Positions 21,801-31,853 of a DNA stretch of 64,000 nt are shown piece after piece. Made by a program: the position numbers and the translations under genes. Each line of letters begins with the position of its first letter. Within the stretch, counting starts at the first letter, position 1. The notes below the pieces were generated by a model. It was not told the origin of the DNA and did not search any database. It saw only the letters and a list, made by a program, of their open reading frames with translations. The stretch spans positions 143,708,982-143,772,981 of the forward strand of contig CM041781.1 of assembly GCA_023374045.1 (NCBI GenBank), in the 5' to 3' direction. Source of the DNA: Limonium bicolor. Lineage: Eukaryota; Streptophyta; Magnoliopsida; Caryophyllales; Plumbaginaceae.

Positions 21801-22716
21801 GGCAACTTTAGACAGATTTATCTCCCAACCCAGTGCGAATCAGCCTTGGCCATCAACATGAAAGTTATAGAGGGATTAGCGATCTTCAAAACAAGCTAAA
21901 GAACAAGAAATTTAGACGAGAAATGAAGAAGTTATGGCGTGACGAAGTTTACCCGATTTCAGGAAAAACTGCAGTTCTGGGTTACGAACTCGCGAGGAGG
22001 CAACTTTGGATCAACTTTCCGATCATTGTAGAAGGAGTTAGATGGTGTGTGAGTAATGGTTGGAAAGAGGAAAGATAGGAGAATCGAATGAAACAAACGG
22101 CATACCAAATGGTGGAGTAGAGAAAAAGATATAGGCGTCTAAAGATCGCCTGTTGACATGCCAAAACCGCTGGAACTCAACCGATTAAGTGTCTTGGGTG
22201 CTGACTGGGCGCGACACGTGTCCTGGACATGTCAGCATCCTTCAAAATTTTGGCTCTAAACTTCAATTTATCATAACTTTGGCTAGGATGATCCGTTTTT
22301 AACGTTCTTTTTATCGATCTTCATGGTTTTTCATAACCTATTTATTGGTATAGGTTTCATGGCCTGGTTTGACCATTCTCAAAAAGTCAACTCTAGCAAG
22401 GCTTAATAAGCTTTAAGGTTTCTAGAATTTTATATTGACTTTTATGTTTCAAAACAATGTTCCAACACTTCCTAAAATCATTATAATATATTTGGAGTGT
22501 TTAGAAATTTTCCCAAGATTTATTGACTTATAAATCTTATTATTAAATTCATAATACTATATAATAATGTATAATAATTAGGGTTAAATAGGAGAAAACC
22601 CCTAAATAAATTTCACAACTCCATATAATAATTTAATATTCATTATTCCATATAATAATTTAATTTTAACAAAAGAAATCCCCTAAATTAATTTAAATTA
22701 ATTTAGGGGTATTTCA
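18827..22716 (-). mobile_element. Solo LTR J, antisense, in Tek-B RT
   Basis: 3,890 bp, running (sense) TGAAATACCCC...GGGGCGTTACA. It is flanked by a perfect 5-bp target duplication AAGTC (18822-18826 and 22717-22721), confirmed against the uninterrupted Tek-D sequence near 58660. There is no primer site, polypurine tract or internal gene, so it is a solo LTR left by LTR-LTR recombination. Its ends resemble Tek LTRs, but the body differs. At about 19480-19580 are two near-repeats of CAGTTGTC..GGACGAGGT..AGCAGACCTCCGCTG. The same insertion reappears at 1-812. I see no gene in it. Confidence 0.88.
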
Positions 22717-24992
22717 AAGTCAGTCGTAGTCTTCATCGACGATATTCTTGTGTACTCGAAATCGAGAGGTGAGCACGAAAGCCACCTGAGAAATGTGTTA
22801 CAAACATTGAGGAGGAATCAGTTGTATGCTAAATTTTCAAAGTGTGAGTTTTGGCTGAACCAAGTATCCTTTCTTGGTCATGTAATTTCTGAGGCCGGGA
22901 TCGCTGTTGATCCAGCAAAGATTGATGCAGTGCGCACCTGGCCTAGGCCGAAGACAGTTACCGATATCAGGAGCTTCCTCGGTCTGGCAGGTTATTATAG
23001 GAGGTTTGTGAAGGACTTCTCCAGTGTCTCGAAGCCGATGACTTCCTTGATGAAAAAGGATGCACCATTCGAGTGGACAGTTGGCTGTGAGAGTTCTTTC
23101 CAGAGTCTCAAAGATGCTCTGACATCTGCATCAGACCTGACTATACCAGACGGTCCAGATGGTTTTGAGGTCTATTGTGACACATCAGGCAGAGGTATGG
23201 GTTGTGTGTTGATACAACACGGGAAGGTCGTAGCTTACGCCTCCCGACAGCTGAAGAAGCATGAAGAGAACTACCCTATCCACGATTTAGAACTGGGTGC
23301 CATTGTTTTCGCATTGAAGATATGGTGACATTATTTGTATGGGGTAAATGTGACAATCTATTCTGACCACAAAAGTTTAAAATACTTGTTCACTCATAAG
23401 GAGTTGAACATGAGGCAAAGAAGGTCGGTTGAGTTTCTAAACGACTACGACATTAATCTACAGTACAAAAAGGGTAAGGCAAATGTGGTAGCTGACGCAT
23501 TGAGTCGCCGAGCACACTCTCTCTATTCGCTAGTCACTCATACTGGCTCGGTTGAAGAGGTGCGGAGTGCTCAGATGACGGATCAGTATATGTTGGAGAT
23601 CAGGCAGAAGCTTATTGATGGCACATTCGAGGGTTAGAAGTACGACTTCCGACTCCATGATGATGACCTGATTAGGCTTAATGGCCGACTGTGAATTCCG
23701 AGGAGTAGTGCTGAGCTGAAGGAGCGCATACTGAGTGAATCCCACTATTCTATGACTTTGATTCACCCTGGAGCTTCAAAGATGTATAAGGGTATGAAAC
23801 GTTACTTTTGGTGGACTGGCATGAAAAAGGATGTAAATGATTATGTGTTGAGGTGTCTCACTTGTCAGAAGGTCAAGTTTGAGCACCGACGGCCTGGTGG
23901 TATGGTACAACCAATGCCAGTGCCTGAGTGGAAGTTCCATGACATTTCTATGGACTTCGTAGTAGGGCTTCCGCCTACAAGGGGAGGTCTGAATATGATT
24001 TGGGTTGTTGTTGACCGACTGATCAAGGTGGCTTGATTCATACCGATGAAGGACACCTGGAAAGTGGCAAAACTAGCAGAACTCTTCGACAGAGAGATTG
24101 TAAGACATCATGGGGTACCTAAGACAATTGTGTCTGACAGGGATACCAGATTCCTCTCTAGGTATTGGAAATCCACACGGGAAGCGCTTGGTACCGAGCT
24201 GAAGCTAAGTACAGCGTTCCACCCACAGACAGATGGTCAGAGTGAGCGCACCATCCAGACACTTGAGGATATGTTACGTGCATGTGCACTTGACTTTCAA
24301 ACCAGCTGGATTGATAAGTTACATCTGATCGAGTTTAGTTACAACAACAGTTACCATGCTTCGATCAAGATGTCTCCCTTCCAGGCTTTGTACGGTAGAT
24401 CATGCCCACGCCATTATGCTGGGATGAGTCGAGTGAGACGGTCATTATAGGACCAGAGTATCTTGAACAAGTTCAGGTAGAAGTTCGCCAGATCCGGGCT
24501 AATATGAAGGTAGCTCAGGATAGACAAAAGTCGTACGTTGATGTGCACAGACGTGACCTGGAGTTCGCCGTGGGCGATCAGGTATTTCTTAGGGTATCCC
24601 CCATGAGGGGAGTATTTTGTTTTGGCCAGAAGGGCAAGTTGAGCCCAAAATATGTGGGGCCTTATGTTGTGACGGAGCGGATCGGCCCGGTAGCTTACAG
24701 ACTTGATCTACCCGCCGAGCTGGGCAAGGTACATGATGTATTTCATGTGTCCCAGTTAAAGAAGTATATGTCTCATCCGTCTCATGTGCTTCAGCCTGAA
24801 AGGCTAACCTTAGAGCCAACCATGCGATCAGTGGAGACTCCGGTACGGATTCTGGATACTAAGACTCGAGACACTCGCCATAAGTCAGTAAGACTGGTGA
24901 AGGTTCTTTGGTCTAACCAGGACGTTGAGGAGGCCACTTGGGAGCTGGAAGATAAGATGAAGGCGAAGTACCCGTCATTGTTTACTTCTTAG
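22717..24992 (+). pseudogene. Tek-B pol, 3' half: RT active site, RNase H, integrase, chromodomain
   Basis: Continues pol after [15 protein letters not shown] (RT active site), FLGHVIS and [11 protein letters not shown] come first. RNase H acidic sites follow in YCDTSG, LELGA, YSDHKS and ADALSR. The integrase finger ends CLTCQK; the catalytic D,D,E are in [16 protein letters not shown] and TDGQSERT. GPYVVTERIGPVAYRLDLP and FHVSQLKK precede the chromodomain (VRILDTKTR, VKVLWSNQDVEEATWELEDK). Internal stops at about 23326, 23636, 23691 and 24034, plus a frameshift near 24430, disable it. It is better preserved than the copy at 813-3077, and all four stops are shared. Confidence 0.92.
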
Positions 24993-25259
24993 TGTTTATG
25001 TGTATAGGGTACGGGGCGTACCCCTTTTTAAGGGGGGTAGAGCCGTTTCGGTTATGTGTGTACGACGTGTATTTAAATACATCGTCGTAGTTGTGTCTGA
25101 ATGATGTTGATGATGTTGTATGGACTTTGTGTCCAATGTTATGTAAGTGTGTTGTTAATGTTGTATGGAAGTATTGTTTATATGTATTCACGTGTTCTAA
25201 CATTTAGGATATGTGGAAGTGTGAACTTTGAGGACAAAGTTCTTTTAAGGGGGGTAGAT
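24993..25259 (+). other. Tek-B 3' untranslated region and polypurine tract
   Basis: Copy of 3078-3344. Ends TTAAGGGGGGTAGAT directly before the 3' LTR. Contains short TGATGTTG/TTGTATGG near-repeats at about 25100-25170. Confidence 0.85.
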
Positions 25260-25524
25260 TGAAATACTCCAAACCTTAGTATGTTGTTTAAACACTTAAA
25301 TATGGTATATTATGACTAAAAAGAGTCTTAGAAACATTAGTAAACAATTTAAACTATAGAAAACACATATAAAGGCCTTAAGGTCAATTAGAGCTAAAAT
25401 GTTCTCTAAGCTTGGGATAAGCTTGGGTAAGACCTAATGAGCTTACCAAGACCTTATTTGTATACTAATGAACATATTAAACCAATTACCAAAGAAAACC
25501 AAGCTTGAAAACAAGTTAAAACAC

Positions 25525-25558
25525 AAAATGTGCTTTAAGGAGTCTCAAAGCACATTTT
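25525..25558 (+). promoter_or_regulatory. U3 hairpin in Tek-B 3' LTR
   Basis: AAAATGTGCTTT, a 10-nt loop, then AAAGCACATTTT. Equivalent to 3608-3643. Confidence 0.7.
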
Positions 25559-25782
25559 TGAAAAATTGTCTTGTAAATGAGTTTTGAATGCCTTGTTTTA
25601 GTGAATAGTAACTAAAATAAGCTAGTTTGTAACATATGTTTGTATAAGTAATTAAATTGATAAACAAAGACTAAAATACCCTTAGTAACATAAAGGGGGC
25701 TGGTTTTTGTAGTAATGAGTCACCACACATGTAAGTTTATTAAGTAATAAGTGATGACTAATGGTTACTATTTGCTTTAAGG

Positions 25783-25790
25783 TATAAATA
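25783..25790 (+). promoter_or_regulatory. TATA box of Tek-B 3' LTR
   Basis: TATAAATA in the same context as 3866. In a 3' LTR it could start transcription into the flanking sequence. Confidence 0.5.
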
Positions 25791-27442
25791 TCTTCTAAAA
25801 AGCAAAACCAATCTCATTTCTCTCATTTCTCTCATTTCACACGTCTTCAACCTCTCTTCTTATCTCCTTCTTGCTCTCATTCATGGTTTGCTACAGCAAC
25901 ACCAACACCACCATCATTTTCCATCTTTGACCACTTGTATCTCCTAGCTCATTTTGCCAAATCAAATTCTAAGACCACCATTCTCTTCCTCTCATCAAGC
26001 TCTTCAATTCTATCCTTTCAAAATCCCAAGAGCTCCATTTCGGTGCCAAGAGGAATCACCATGGGAGGAGCTTGAGCTCATCTTTTCACATATTGTTGTT
26101 CTCCTTTGCTTTAAGGTAAGGAAACTCAAAGAAAAATGATGTTTCCTTCATGTTTTTGTGTTGTCCGAAAATCACTCTTAATGGAGTCCTTATGTTGTTT
26201 TGTTCTAGCTTCATTCCAACCTTTCATGGACTAGGTGGAGTCCTCTCTTGATATATATTCAAACTCTCTTCAAATTCTAAGGTAAAACAACTATCTTAAT
26301 GTTTTTAAAACAATGTATAATCTAGGGTTTACAATGAGATGAAGCATAAAGCTTGTATACTCATTTTATCACTTGTATAATGTTTAGAAGTTGACAAACA
26401 ACTAAAAGCCTTGCCGATTTAGTCAAGGAAACAAGAAAGAAGTTGTGAGGAAAAGAGGTAAATGTGCTAACCTAATGTGGTTTAAAGTCTTAGGAGAAAT
26501 GAGCTTATGTTGCTTATTAAAATGACCTAAGGAGCCAATGGTGAATGACTTAGTAAAATGTTCTCAAAGGCTTAGTAAAAGGCATATGTGTTGTTGAGTG
26601 TATTTGCAGGTCAAAGGCAAATATAATGTGGGAAATTTAGTGTTTATGATTTATGCATCTTAAGGGCCTAAGAGCCATGTTATTTAAGGGCCTAAGTGGC
26701 ATGCAATTTAAAATATGCACTATATTGTGATGTAGTGCTAAATGAGTGAAGTTTTGTGTATAAGAATGAGTTTGAGGGATTTTAGTGTTTTTGGTTGTTT
26801 GATGGTGAAAACAATGTGTTTTGGTTTAGTAATGTTCTAGGAGAGTTCATGTCAAAATTTAGGTAATAAACAAGAAGTTCTAAGGGTTTAAAATGAGTTT
26901 GGTAAGTTAGAAAATGTTCAGAATGGTTAAGTGTTCAACTAATGGAAGAAACATACATTAAGGTGTTTAAAGATGTAAAAAGGGCTTAGGCAATGTTCTA
27001 GAGGAATTATAAATGCAAAAGAATGTTTTGGGATATTTCAAGATCATGGTGAGATTGTATTTAGGACTTGTGTATTGTTGGTGAAAAAGGGATGAAGTGA
27101 TTTGTTGCATGGGAAGCTATAAACTTGTAAAGATGTTCAAGGAGTTGTTTAGGAAGAAAAGATGCTTTGGAGATGATGTTGTAGTGGTGAGGAAACATTA
27201 TTGGCATAGTGGTTATCATAGGTATGAAACACCACATAGAAAACCAAGGAGAAAATATCCTAAGTGTTAGGAATTTTGGTATGAAATGAGTAAGTGTTTA
27301 AGGAGATAGAAAATGAGTTTCATGGATGTTGTATGAGGGTGTAAGTGTACCAAATGATGTTAGAAAACATTATGAGGCTTGAGGAGATGTTTGGTGAAAA
27401 TTTGTTAAGTGTTTAAAGGCTTAGAAAATGAGTGTTTTGGCT

Positions 27443-27691
27443 TGTCCGAACATCCGTCCGGACATGGACGTTCGGACAGTCCCTGTTGCGTAAAAATTCT
27501 CAGAGTCTCGAACTGTGTCCGAACTTCAGAATTCCGGACACAGGTTCGGACACAAGAGATTTTACTTTGAATTTTCCTCGATCCATGTCTGAACTTCCGA
27601 AGTCCGGACATATGTTCGGACATACGTCTGTTTTCAGTTTTAAGTCACGACTTGCGTCCGAACTTGGGAAGTCCGGACACAAGTTCGGACA
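27443..27691 (+). repeat. Four-unit three-arm inverted-repeat array, Tek-B 3' LTR
   Basis: Units at 27443-27478, 27516-27552, 27586-27622 and 27655-27691, with starts 73, 70 and 69 bp apart. Each unit is arm a (T/CGTCCGAAC), arm b (TCCGGACA) and arm c (GTTCGGACA). Arm a can pair with b or c, and b is itself partly palindromic (TCCGGA). It is CpG-rich in an AT-rich LTR. Confidence 0.88.
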
Positions 27692-29103
27692 TGCCACTGT
27701 TTTGGCCAAAAATGTTGTTTAAGGTTAGGAAAAGTTGTCTAAAAATGGTGATTAGTTAGTAATGATGATATGAGGTTATTTAAGACATGTTAGGAGTGAT
27801 ATAATGGCAATTAAAATGTGAAAAGTAATAACAAGTGTGAAAGTAAAATAACTAGAAATGTAAAGTAATAAGCTACTGACGAACTAGTACGTTAAATTAA
27901 CCAACGTTACTAAATGTGTATAGGATTCTCCAAAGGTGGAAACCAGTCGAATCAAGGACCAAGGTATGGTTTTCTTGCAGTCTATTGCCTACCGGTTTAT
28001 ACCGGCTTGTGTGTTGTTTGTTTTTCTGTGTGTTTATGACGTTATAAGACTTAATCGTGTAATGAGTTTACAATTGTTCATATTATTGTGATGTTGTGAT
28101 GTGACTCATTTCCTTTGTGTGTGTCTAACAAGACTTACCATTTCTTGTGTATTGTTTGTTAAGTTCCACTGATGAACTTCTAACAAGTGCTAACTGGAAG
28201 TGAGGAATCCGGTTGTCCGGTCATGTATGTAAGTTTAAGAGTAGATATCTGAATCAGATTCGACTCTTATGTTGTTAAGATTGTTCTCCTTCATTTGGCG
28301 TTCGATCTCCCACTAGCTTCCTCCAAAGCTTACCTATTCTGACTTATGAACGGTTTAGTGGGAACATGTGTTTGTGTGGTGTGTTCGGGTCACTATATCC
28401 GAACCATCTGTGACTTAAGTTACTCGTTCGAATAACAGAACGGTAATGAGTGTGTGTAACGAGCTTAACATGAGAGTGAACCATTCTCTAGGCTCTTATG
28501 TTATTTAACCTTCGTGGTTTGTGATTGTGGAAGGAGTATCCACTGTGTATGTGATGTTGTGCTATGCAATGAGGTTGTTATGCCATATGTTATGTTATGT
28601 TATGTTTAAAATAAATGTCATGTTATCATGACAATTAGTTGCGCGTATCCCGGTAGCCGATGGGCTGCGCGTTAACCATACCAGCCAAGGGTTGCTGACC
28701 CCCTCGGGGGCTCCATATTTTTACTGCAGGATGAGGATCGAGGAAGCAGAGTGGCTCTAGATTCTAGGCTGCAGATGTACTCTGGTTATTTTGGGATGTT
28801 GAGCCCGGGATGCGCCTGTGCTCCCGTGGCATTATATTTTGATTCCGTTGATACAACAGTGGCGGTATATTGGCAGTTTACAGTGAAGGAATGTAATTAA
28901 ATACTCGGTATTGTATATGATGTATTTATGGTTTTAGTTGTATGCTCGGGAGCTGATCATCAGACCGATACTCTTGTATTTATTGCCTTGTTAACCACGT
29001 GGGTGGTTGACGGCGTTGTAGCACCGAAGCGTTTAGTTAATGTTTAGTTCTTTATTCCACTGCGATTTCAATTAGTTGCGAGGTACAATGTAGGGGTGTT
29101 ACA

Positions 29104-31073
29104 ACTTACATTGTTTTTAAGCAAATCCAAGCAGCCTAGGCTCCTCCAAAGCTTACGGCTGAGTTGAATAAAATTGTTTAGGTTACTTTTTCACACAACT
29201 AACACATAACCTTAATTAACATAGCATTTAAAGGTTGGTTCTTTGCTTACTTTGCTAGTTTTGCTTAAGCTTCCTCTCCTTTATTTTTGTCCAGGTTTTT
29301 CCCCATGGTAGCACCATTTCGGTAGCTTTTTGCCAAGAAAAACAGAAGCATTAGACTTGTGATTCAACCAACACTTAAGGACAAACCAAGCTTATTTTAG
29401 TATGGATTTTACCTTGCTTTGTTGTTATTTTTAAGGGGATGTCACGCCTGTTTTTCAGAATCCAAAAGAAGGTGTTAAACACCACTTTATCCAGCACACA
29501 TAACCGGTAGAAACAAGGTTAAACAAGGGTGGATTTGCTTACTGAAAATGACATAAGATGAGCTCTTTGGCATGGATCTTGTTTGTTCTTGAAGGTATGA
29601 GTTTACTATATGAATAAGGCTGTAAAAATGGTGGAGATACGCTGAAGAAAACAAGGAACAAAATCGGAAATGGAGTAGAGAAGAGGTACTAGTTTAACGC
29701 TTGATTTACCTTAGAAAACAACATAGACTTTCCTCCCTTCCGAATTGAGTTTCCAGCCGAGAGACACCTCTACTTCCAGCTTAGATTTACTCACAATGGC
29801 TGGTGGAAAATAGGGATGAGTTAGGTTAATGGAAAGAGGGGAAAAAGATGAAGGAAATGAGCTCATATATGGCTTGAGATCTTACCTAGATCAAAAGAGA
29901 TTCACCATGGAAGGTGGGAGCATACTCACGGTGAAGAAGCAGCAAAAGAGAGGTTTGGGATGTTTGTTTATGGATGGGATAAGAGCAAATGAAGAAAAGA
30001 AGAAAGAATGAGTTTATTAAAGGATAAGTCTTAATTAATCAATGGTCTTGGATGAGTCATCCCTTAAATATGTTAATGAGTTTTTAAGGCTGAAAAGTCT
30101 CTAAAGCTTGCGTAAATGATGGGAGAAGGTGGGAGAATTTAATTTGATTAGTTAATTTGTAAAGTAGAAAAATTGTTACTTTAATAAAAGTAACTTGAGT
30201 CATTATGTATAGGTGTGTGTGACCGGCAATCAAATGGTGGAGGAGCCTTAATTATCGGCATTATGTGGCTCAAGTGGGAGAGATGAACTTTACTTCATTA
30301 AATTAATAAGTAATATTTATCTTTCTTTATGAAAGTTACTTTTGAGTCATCCCCATGTACATGTGTGGCCGATTGATGGCTGGGGAAAATGCCCCTTAAT
30401 TATCGGTAATGGGTGGCTAAGGTCAAGGGAAGAATATTGACCATAGTTTAGTTTAGGAATTTTAATTTTATTTTGGGTACTATTCACCCAAAATCACCCA
30501 TTTCGATTTTTTTTAAAACTTTGGTGTAGACTGTGTAATATAGTCTATCATGACACATTAATGTTATAAAAATGTAATATGGTCCTTAAAATGATATAAA
30601 ACCAATACTTTTGAAGTACACAAAAATGTGCTTTAAAGTGTTTTAAGACACATTTTGTGTTAAAGCTTGTTTTTAAGCTTTGTTTTCTTTGGTAATGGTT
30701 TTATTATACCCATTACATGATCATTAAACTTAGAAACCCAATTTGGAATCAAATGGAGGTCATAAGACCTTTAAGGTTTCTTAGAGCACATTTTTGCCCT
30801 AAGTGACTTTTGAGCATGTTAATGCTTTTTTCTTTATGTGGGAGTGTTGTCCAATAATTTTATCACGTTCACTTATGTGTTAATATGCTTAGGACAAAAT
30901 TTTAGGTCCTAAGGAGTTCATTTGGGTATGTATATTTACCCTAAATGGTCAAAGGGTGCAATGTTTGCTTTATGTTGACCATTGTTGTTTTTAAATTGGT
31001 TTTAAGGCATGTTTAGGCCTCAACTTAATTGATTAAATATTTAATCAATGCTTAATTAATTTGGGGTATTTCA
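29104..31073 (-). repeat. Antisense LTR G, U3-side fragment
   Basis: Ends (plus strand) in TTTGGGGTATTTCA, the reverse complement of a Tek-type LTR start. It carries the U3 hairpin at 30617-30660. The left edge, adjoining the Tek-B LTR end, reads in sense as ...AAAACAATGTAAGT, so G was cut by the Tek-B insertion and its remainder should lie beyond the left edge of the window. The short frame at 29829-30011 has no recognisable domain. No gene seen. Confidence 0.7.
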
Positions 31074-31218
31074 CCGCAGAACAACACCTATACTAGAGGA
31101 CCGGCAGGACAGCCATCCTCATCCGGGAGTCGGAAGGGAAAGGAGGTAGTTCCATGAAGAAATACCCTGTACACAGTGGGAACTTCAGGCACTAAGGCTA
31201 GCGTTCAGCGCGAAACCG
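31074..31218 (+). pseudogene. Tek-C gag C-terminal relic
   Basis: Short remnant reading QNNTYTRGPAGQPSSSGSRK then GKEVVP, in a low-complexity style like the tail of Gag. It ends at CGAAACCG|GTAAGC, a strong splice-donor consensus in the position of intron 3 of Tek-B. Assigned mainly by position before the AlkB relic. Confidence 0.4.
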
Positions 31219-31451
31219 GTAAGCCTAGAACTTAAACCTAATGCATGATGCATGAATGTGTGTTTATAGTTATCAGTCGATGAGACTTGTATGTGTTAGT
31301 AAGTATCAAAAGTCAGAGAGACCTAACTTAGGTAACCTCTCACCTAATAGGATACTTCGACATTTGTTTTCCCCTATTTATGAGACCGAGGTCGCCTGAG
31401 CCTATGAGCAAAGGTCGGAAATATCCAGGGGCATAATGCCAACTACTTCGA
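31219..31451 (+). other. Tek-C intron-3-like segment before AlkB relic
   Basis: Non-coding. It opens GTAAGC and shares scattered words with 16668-16883 of Tek-B (for example CTCACCTAATAGGATA compared with GTCACCTAATTAGATA). This suggests that the non-coding spacer before AlkB is homologous in the two subfamilies. Confidence 0.4.
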
Positions 31452-31853
31452 CCCGGCATGATCTTACTCAAGCAATACTTAACTATAAATGAACAAATAA
31501 CTATTATAAACGAACGTAGAACTTTAGGGATAGGTCTTGGAGGATTTTATATTCCAGGATAAGGGTGTGGATCAAAACTTGAATTATATATGATGTGTAT
31601 GGGTAAGGATTGGGAACCACAGGCTAGGATATATAGTGAAGTGAGAAAGGTAGATGGAGCACGAGTTCCTAGGATACCAGTTGTATCATTCTCCATAGGA
31701 GATGATGCTGAGTTTTTATACGATGATAAGAAAAGGATTGATAAGGCAAACAAGATTATTTTGAAGTCAGGAGACGCGTTGATACATAGTGGAGAATCCA
31801 GATTAATGTACAATAGGATTAAGAGTATTAAACCGAATACAAACAGAGATTAG
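31452..31853 (+). pseudogene. AlkB-like relic in Tek-C (internal deletion)
   Basis: Reads PGMILLKQYLT, then INERRTLGIGLGGFYIPG, a stop, GSKLELYMMCMGKDWEP, and VRKVDGARVPRIP. It then jumps straight to VVSFSIGDDAEFLY and IILKSGDALIHSGESRLMYN. Compared with the 220-residue Tek-B protein, about residues 84-142 are missing, including the HxD iron site. The third iron ligand is changed (LYHGI to MYNRI), and the RxNxTxR end is absent. The deletion may have used the short repeat ATACC. Identity to Tek-B over aligned parts is far lower than Tek-B to Tek-D, so this is an older, separate subfamily copy. Not functional. Confidence 0.85.

Larger units (their letters stand above)
3345..29103 (+). mobile_element. 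Tek-B: Tekay/Del-like chromovirus carrying AlkB, LTR to LTR
   Basis: A complete but defective Ty3/gypsy chromovirus. The 5' LTR (3345-14994) is split by Athila-like element Ath. It is followed by an initiator-Met primer-binding site (15000), gag with zinc knuckles, an AlkB-like dioxygenase ORF, protease, RT (split by LTR J), RNase H, integrase and chromodomain, a polypurine tract, and the 3' LTR (25260-29103). Sequence left of 3345 is the 3' half of a second, nearly identical internal region, so the 5' LTR is shared. This makes a tandem LTR-internal-LTR-internal-LTR array. The array interrupts antisense LTR G at 29103/29104. Its own target duplication cannot be checked because the left end is outside the window. 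Confidence 0.88.
25260..29103 (+). repeat. Tek-B 3' LTR
   Basis: 3,844 bp, TGAAATACTCC...GGGGTGTTACA, uninterrupted. It holds the U3 hairpin (25525-25558), TATAAATA (25783-25790), a CT-rich leader start (25805-25870), splice-like GTAAG/GTAAAA and TTGCAG signals, and the three-arm array (27443-27691). It ends against antisense LTR G. Divergence from the shared middle LTR is low. Confidence 0.93.

Noticed and set aside
21833..22078. 81-codon frame (MRISLGHQHES...)
   Set aside because: Lies wholly inside solo LTR J with no family resemblance; the left tandem copy is already disrupted near the window start.
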